A stretch of DNA of 64,000 nucleotides. It comes from Miscanthus floridulus (lineage: Eukaryota > Streptophyta > Magnoliopsida > Poales > Poaceae). Each line of letters begins with the position of its first letter. Position 1 is the stretch's first letter. This document shows, piece after piece, positions 59,222 through 64,000 of the stretch. A program made the translations under genes and the position numbers. The stretch is from the NCBI RefSeq assembly GCF_019320115.1, contig NC_089588.1, positions 113,708,733 through 113,772,732 of the forward strand. Direction: 5' to 3'. Below the pieces are notes generated by a model that saw only the letters and a list, made by a program, of their open reading frames with translations, was not told where the DNA came from and made no database searches.

Positions 59222-62200
59222 ATGGGTAAGAAGAGGTCATTGGGCAAGTCATCGAACAAGTCCTAGGCGGTCTTCATGGACGAGGAGGCGTCGATTTCTG
59301 CGATTAAGAACCAAGAGTTTGTGGCCATGAGGGCCGCGGTTAATAGCTGGCCTGCTCCAAGCACTAAGGAGGAGCAGTGGAAGGAGTTGGTCGACGAGGG
59401 CTTGATCTAGTTAAAGAGCCTTGCCGAGTGGAGGGCGCTAGGTGAGCATCGGGTTCCTTATCTCAATCCTGGGGAGATTGTTCTTTTCATGTCTTTCATT
59501 CGTGCTAGCCTATGCCTCCCTGCTTCTTCCTTCCTTCATCGCTGCCTTCGTTTCTTTGATATTTCTTTAAACCATCTCACCCCGAATGGGGTTCTTCATC
59601 TTTCTATTTTTGTTCATTTTTGTGAAACTTTCCTTGGAATCCTCCCTTCTATCACGCTATTCCAGTATCTTTTCTGTCTAAAACCACACCCTAGGTCCGA
59701 TAATACTTCTATCCTGGGCGGGTGCGGTATTCAGTTTCGCCAGAACAAGCAGAAGGAGTACTTCGATTATACCTTAGTTGATTCGGTGAAGGACTAGAGG
59801 ACCGAGTGGTTTTATGTTGAGAATATGGATCCTCCCCTTGCTATGCATTCAGATGCTAGTCTAGTCATTAATGACCGGTGGGAGAAAACTTCATTGACGA
59901 CTGAAGAGCTTCAGAAAATCAAGCTGTTCCTTGATAGAATCAAGACCTTGAAACAACAAGGCTTGACTGGGTTCGGAATCGTGGCTGTTCAGCCTTTGAA
60001 GGCGAGGGAGACCTATGGCTTCGAGTATGCCAGGGCCAAGGACCCGTCCCAGATGATTCCGATGAGGGAGCTAACAGAGGACGAAGTCTTGGAGTGCCTC
60101 CAGAAGATTCTGAAGGGTGTAAGTGTCGTCCCGCATAGGGTTGATGAGTACTCTGCCGCCAGTCCGCCTCCTGCTGTAAGTGTTTTCCTCTTTAAATTTA
60201 TCGCTTTCCGTCTTCTTTGCTTAGTATGTTGATGTGAGTTGACTTGTTGTAGGAGTTTGGGTGGAATTTTGATGACATGCCCCTGTTGCCTCTGGAGGAC
60301 AGCTCGGTTGTTGTGAATTCGAATGCTGGTCCAGTCAGCTTGCCGGGGACTTCTTTGGCTAAACCTGGTTCGCTATTCGTGGACTATGTTCCCTGAGTTG
60401 TGCCCTGTGCTGCCCGAACTGTAGTGAAGAGGTCGCTGATAGATAGTTCTTCTGTTGGTGCATCTACTCTAAAGAGGCTTCATTCGTTGGGTGCGCAGAT
60501 CACATGTAGCATGCTCTTAGGTGAGCTTATCATTGATTTCATTTTGCTTCTCCTTTGTGGCTCCTTGTTTATCTGAGTTCTCTGTTTGTCCAGCTGGTTC
60601 CTCAGTGAACCTTGTTGAGGAAGAGGATGAAGAGGAGGATAGACCTCTTGTTTTCCACCGGTAAGTAGTCAGTTCGAAGCATCTATTCTTGGTTGTTTTT
60701 CAGCGAACTGACTTCTTTTGGTTTCGATGTCCTTGTCCTTTTGCAGTAAGCGATCATCGAGCCTGAGTTCTTCTGGGGCTTCGGTGCCAATCACGCCACT
60801 CCTGGTGCAGGGTGGTGATGATATTTTTGCTGCCATCGTTCCCCCACTATGGTCTTCAGTTCATCTTGGGAGTTTTGTTATGAAGAAGAAGGCAACCAAG
60901 TGAGTGAATCCTAGTTAGGTTTGTTTGCTTTTGTTTTCCTTTTTCCTGGTTCATCTTCTTATTATCGAGTTTCCTTATCATCTTGTAGACCCTCGCCTTC
61001 CCCCATCCTTCAGTCAGCTTCTTGTCAGTTCGCTGGTGCGTCCCTGCGTACAGAGTCTCAGGACTTGGAACATATGGTCGGCAAGGAGACGGGGTTCTCT
61101 GGTGATCATGCTGCCACGGAGTTGCCGGTTCTGGAGGTGACAGTCACAGTGGTGGTGGGTCTATCTAAGGAGGTAGCCGGGGCTTCTTCTGTCCAGGATA
61201 CAACCTTGGTCTTGTCTTCTTCGCATCGACCAGCTTCTTCCTCTGCTCCTCTTGTTACTAGTAGTCAGCATTTAGATGATGATGTGGTGCGGGAATTCGA
61301 TGCCACCCATCGGCTGTCGGAGCTGACTGCAGCCTGGGGAACCTTGGCGGCTGGTGCGACTTCTTTTGGGGAAAAACTCCAGGTAAGTTTTTCTAAAGCT
61401 TTTTCTTTGGACGTTCGACTTCTTCTGTTCTTACATCTTGTTTCTCTCTCTCTCATTTTTTCTGTTCAGTCTTTCTCTCAGGACCATGCTGGCTTCTTTT
61501 TCTTGTCTGAGGCCGAAATAAAGTTGTCCTCTGAAATTAGCGTTCTAAAGATGGAGCTTGACCTCTGTCAGGCCAAGATGGAGACCGAGCGTCAAATGCA
61601 CCACAGGGAGGAAAAGGCTCTCCGTGCCCGAGTAATTGAGGCGGAGGAGCGGAGGGATGCTGCCGTGGAGGCCATGAAGAAGGAGTGCGATGGTATTGTG
61701 GGTTCTTTTTGTTTTCTTTTATGTTCAACTTTCTCCTTCAGCTGGCTTGTTTTTTGATGCCTTGTGTAGCTCTTCGAGTTGAGAAGCAAAAGCTCTCGGA
61801 GGGTATTGAAGAAATGAAGATACTTGTCCACAATAGCCATAATAGGGCCGAGGAGGTAATTACTCATGCTGAAGAAGAATTTGCGCTTGCCAAGTTGATT
61901 AGGTGTGGAGCTGACAGGGATCTTGTGCAGGTCTAGAAAACTATGAGGTCTTGAATGGCAAGTTGGTGACGGCTACTGAGAACTGGAATGCTTTGTGGAA
62001 ATCATTTCGGTCAGTAGCCGACCTTCTCCGGACTCCAGCAGATGACGATCAATCTTGGGCTCAGTTTATCCCCTAGGTGCCAACCCGTTTCCAGGAGTTT
62101 GTGAAGAGATGCGCCCAACTCTGCACCAGAAATGTTCTTGCCCAGGTCCGGGTTCTTGCTTCAGAGGTCCCTTTGTCCAAGATTGTAGAGAAAGCCGAGA

Positions 62201-62313
62201 GTCAAGAGTACCTGGATACTATTGAAAAAGTGGAGCCCGAGGTCGATGATTTAGCTGGGAGGATTGTTGATAATCTTAGTATCAATATTTCTTCTCCCGA
62301 TGACGATGCTTGA
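59222..62313 (+). pseudogene. Antisense gene of gypsy element D: 'putative gypsy type transposon' domain plus coiled coil
   Basis: ATG at 59222 (MGKKRSLGKSSNKS). The exon 59222-60175 encodes HRVPYLNPGEIVLFMSFIRA, LCLPASSFLHRCLRFFDISL and NPNGVLH-like sequence, the core I recognise as the PF04195 type domain. Six further exons follow with good splice sites (CCTGCT/GTAAGT at 60175; TTGTAG at 60252; CTTAG/GTGAGC near 60520; GTCCAG near 60592; CACCG/GTAAGT near 60660; TTGCAG near 60747; TTGTAG near 60988; CTCCAG/GTAAGT near 61381). The 61500-61690 exon is a strong coiled coil (EISVLKMELDLCQAKMETER). The end is at 62313. TAG stops near 59262, 59408 and 59796, and later ones, disable it. Orientation is opposite to the LTR. 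Confidence 0.75.
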
Positions 62314-62559
62314 CTTGATTGTAACTGACCTTTGTACTTCGACCTTTGCAATAGGATATTATACTCCTCTTTGAATGAAGATTCTTTATTTTTTGTTGTA
62401 TCTTCTCTGCATGGATGTCTTCGCCTAGTTTATTCTTCAGACGAGTTGCCTAAGTGATCAGAATTTCTTCTGAGTAGTCGCTTCTTGGGCGTGGCGTGCA
62501 TCCGCAACTTAGAGTGGTCGTGTTCTTTCATCCGTTGTAGGATAACTCCTTGATAGGTC

Positions 62560-63150
62560 GAGCGCTTGTATGGCTTTTATCTGAGCCATGTAAACAACTT
62601 GGCGTAAGTCGATCATTGGCTTGACAGAGTTCCTTGATTTGTCAAGTGCTTGTCTGGCTTTCATCTGTGCCATGTAAACAACTCGGGGTATGTCGATCGT
62701 TGGGTTGATAGAGTCCCTTGGTTTGTCGAGTGCTTGTTTGGCTTTCATCTGTGCCGTGTAAACAACTTGGGGTATGTCAATCGTTGGGTTGATAGAGTCC
62801 CTTGGTTTGTCGAGTGCTTGTTTGGCTTTCATCTACGCCATGTAAACAACTCGGGGTATGTCGATCGTTGGGTTGACAGAGTGCCTTGGTTTGTCGAGTG
62901 CTTGTCTAGCTTTCATCTGTGCCGTGTAAACAACTCGGGGTATGTCGATCGTTGGGTTGATAGAGTCCCTTGGTTTGTTGAGTGCTTGGCTGACTTTCAT
63001 CTGTGCCGTGTAAACAAATCGGGGTATGTCAATCATTGGGTTGATAGAGTCCCTTGGTTTGTTGAGTGCTTAGCTGCCTTTCATTTACGCCGTGTAAACA
63101 ACTCAAGCTATGTAGATCATTGTCTTGATAGCCTTCTTAGTCTTGTCAAT
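62560..63150. repeat. 84-bp tandem array, seven copies
   Basis: TGTAAACA recurs at 62589, 62673, 62757, 62841, 62925, 63009 and 63093, exactly 84 bp apart with no length change. Being a multiple of three, it yields open frames on both strands: plus-strand 28-residue units with VDRVPWFVECL, and minus-strand units with ALDKPRDSINPTIDIP. On the minus strand the only break inside the array is a TAG where other units have CAG. Lies between the antisense gene and the presumed pol. Confidence 0.92.
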
Positions 63151-63179
63151 ACTAAAAAGACTTGGGACCAGCGGGCTCA

Positions 63180-63900
63180 AGCATCTTTTTAGCTATTTCA
63201 CTCTCATCTGTTGAGCTCAAGCATCTTAAGCTTTTTTGTTCTTATCCAGTGAGCTCAAGCATCTTTTCAGCTTTTTTGCTCAACTCGGGATGTGGCCAGC
63301 ATCTGGCACTTGCCCTAGTTGTGAAAACAACGTAGGACCAGTTTGAGTGTTAGCTTATCAGCTTTCTTACTCTCATTGACGGGCTCAAGCATCTTTTCAG
63401 CTTTTTTACTCTCGGCCGGTAGGCTCAGGCATAATTTCAACCATTTTGCTCTTTGTCTGGTGAGCTCAAGCATCTTTTTAGCTTTTTTGCTCAACTCGGG
63501 AGGTGGCTAGCATCTGGCACTTGCCCTGGTTGTGAAAACAACTCAGGACCGGTTCGAGTGTTAGCTTATCAGCTTTCTTACTCTCATCGACGGGCTCAAG
63601 TATCATTTCAGCTTTTTTGCTCTCGGCCGGTAGGCTCAGGCATAATTTCAGCCATTTTGCTCTTTGTCCGGCGAGCTCAAGCATCTTTTCACCTTTTTTG
63701 CTCAACTTGGGAGGTGGCCAGCATCTGGCACTTGCCCTGGTTGTGAAAACAACTCAGGACCGGTTTGAGTGTTAGCTTATCAACTTTCTTACTCTCATCG
63801 GCGGGCTCAAGCATCTTTTTAGCTTTTTTGCTCTCGGCCGGTAGGCCCAGGCATAATTTCAGCCATTTTGCTCTTATGTTGTTGTGAAAACAACTCGGGG
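63180..63900. repeat. 211-bp tandem array, three copies and a partial
   Basis: CAACTCGGGA-type anchors at 63281, 63492 and 63703 are 211 bp apart. Each unit contains the sub-motif GCTCAAGCATCTTTT(C/T)AGCTTTTTTGCT two or three times, so the unit itself grew from a shorter repeat of about 50-60 bp. Noncoding. Confidence 0.9.
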
Positions 63901-64000
63901 CAATCCATAATAATACAAATGTTGTCGTGGAACACCATCTTTATTGATCATGAACGTTGATCTTCTTGTGGCTTTTTTGGTATATAGATTCTTCCTTGAG

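Larger units (their letters stand above)
56874..64000 (-). mobile_element. Ty3/gypsy retrotransposon D, 3' part only, minus strand
   Basis: A 399-bp LTR at 56874-57272 (minus strand TGTCGATGCGGGACCC ... GGTGGTGAAACA) is preceded on the minus strand by the polypurine tract TGCTCGGGGGCT (57273-57284), which makes it the 3' LTR. Upstream, at higher coordinates, come a PPT-rich duplication, a plus-strand (antisense) gene with a 'putative gypsy type transposon' domain, and two tandem arrays. pol, gag and the 5' LTR would lie beyond 64000. The antisense gene position matches the other two gypsy elements here, so I place it in the same Tat-like group. Confidence 0.8.

Noticed and set aside
62650..63192. 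180-residue repeat protein on the plus strand
   Set aside because: Both strands are open because the 84-bp period is a multiple of three; without comparison the plus frame is not better supported than the minus frame.

Overview
This window is plant nuclear DNA, most likely from a grass and probably a panicoid such as the sorghum, sugarcane or Miscanthus group. I base this on the CACTA transposon families (terminal motifs built on TTTAGTCCCGGTTGGT and TTTGTAGGGGCGGCT), the Tat-type Ty3/gypsy LTR retrotransposons, and the Stowaway MITEs. I see no intact host gene, rRNA, tRNA or CRISPR array. Nearly all of the 64 kb is nested transposable elements, most of them decayed by in-frame stops and small indels.

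Layout. (1) 1-10552: the right-hand part of a CACTA element (CACTA-1) on the minus strand. It holds a TNP2 transposase frame with three stop codons, an AT-rich repeat region, an internal promoter and a broken second gene; its left end lies outside the window. (2) 10553-13458: unassigned DNA, including a 62-bp tandem array, a small acidic/proline-rich ORF and GGCGG hairpins. This may be an older element cut into pieces by later insertions. (3) 13459-26469: a complete 13.0-kb CACTA element (CACTA-2) with TSD TAC. It carries TNP2, a GRF-type zinc-finger/membrane gene, and a second gene joining a TNPA-like region to an Ulp1-like cysteine protease. (4) 26747-52931: a compound gypsy retrotransposon flanked by 1.87-1.90 kb LTRs. 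Inside it lies a younger complete 12.4-kb gypsy element at 36594-48990 (TSD GGTCT, minus strand, LTRs about 97% identical). (5) 52932-56873: the end of a third CACTA element, a 793-bp hAT element with a perfect 8-bp TSD, and two Stowaway MITEs. (6) 56874-64000: the 3' LTR and 3' region of another gypsy element on the minus strand, running off the window, with large tandem arrays.

Two patterns stand out. First, every gypsy element here carries a separate gene in antisense orientation between pol and the 3' LTR. These genes have their own upstream TATA box, intact-looking introns and a coiled-coil part. One encodes a plant mobile domain (PMD), one a 'putative gypsy type transposon' domain, and two are related coiled-coil proteins. 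Antisense placement would let introns survive reverse transcription. Second, the compound element and the element nested in it are strongly enriched for the hexamer GCCGAT/ATCGGC in LTRs, coding regions, antisense exons and introns alike. The CACTA elements and the rightmost gypsy element are not. This resembles the scattered short motifs targeted by element-encoded anti-silencing proteins in other plant transposons, and I rank it as the best candidate for an undescribed system in this window.

In both CACTA families, copies of the terminal repeat motif also sit just upstream of the second gene, next to a TATA box. This suggests that one DNA-binding protein could act on both the ends and the internal promoter.
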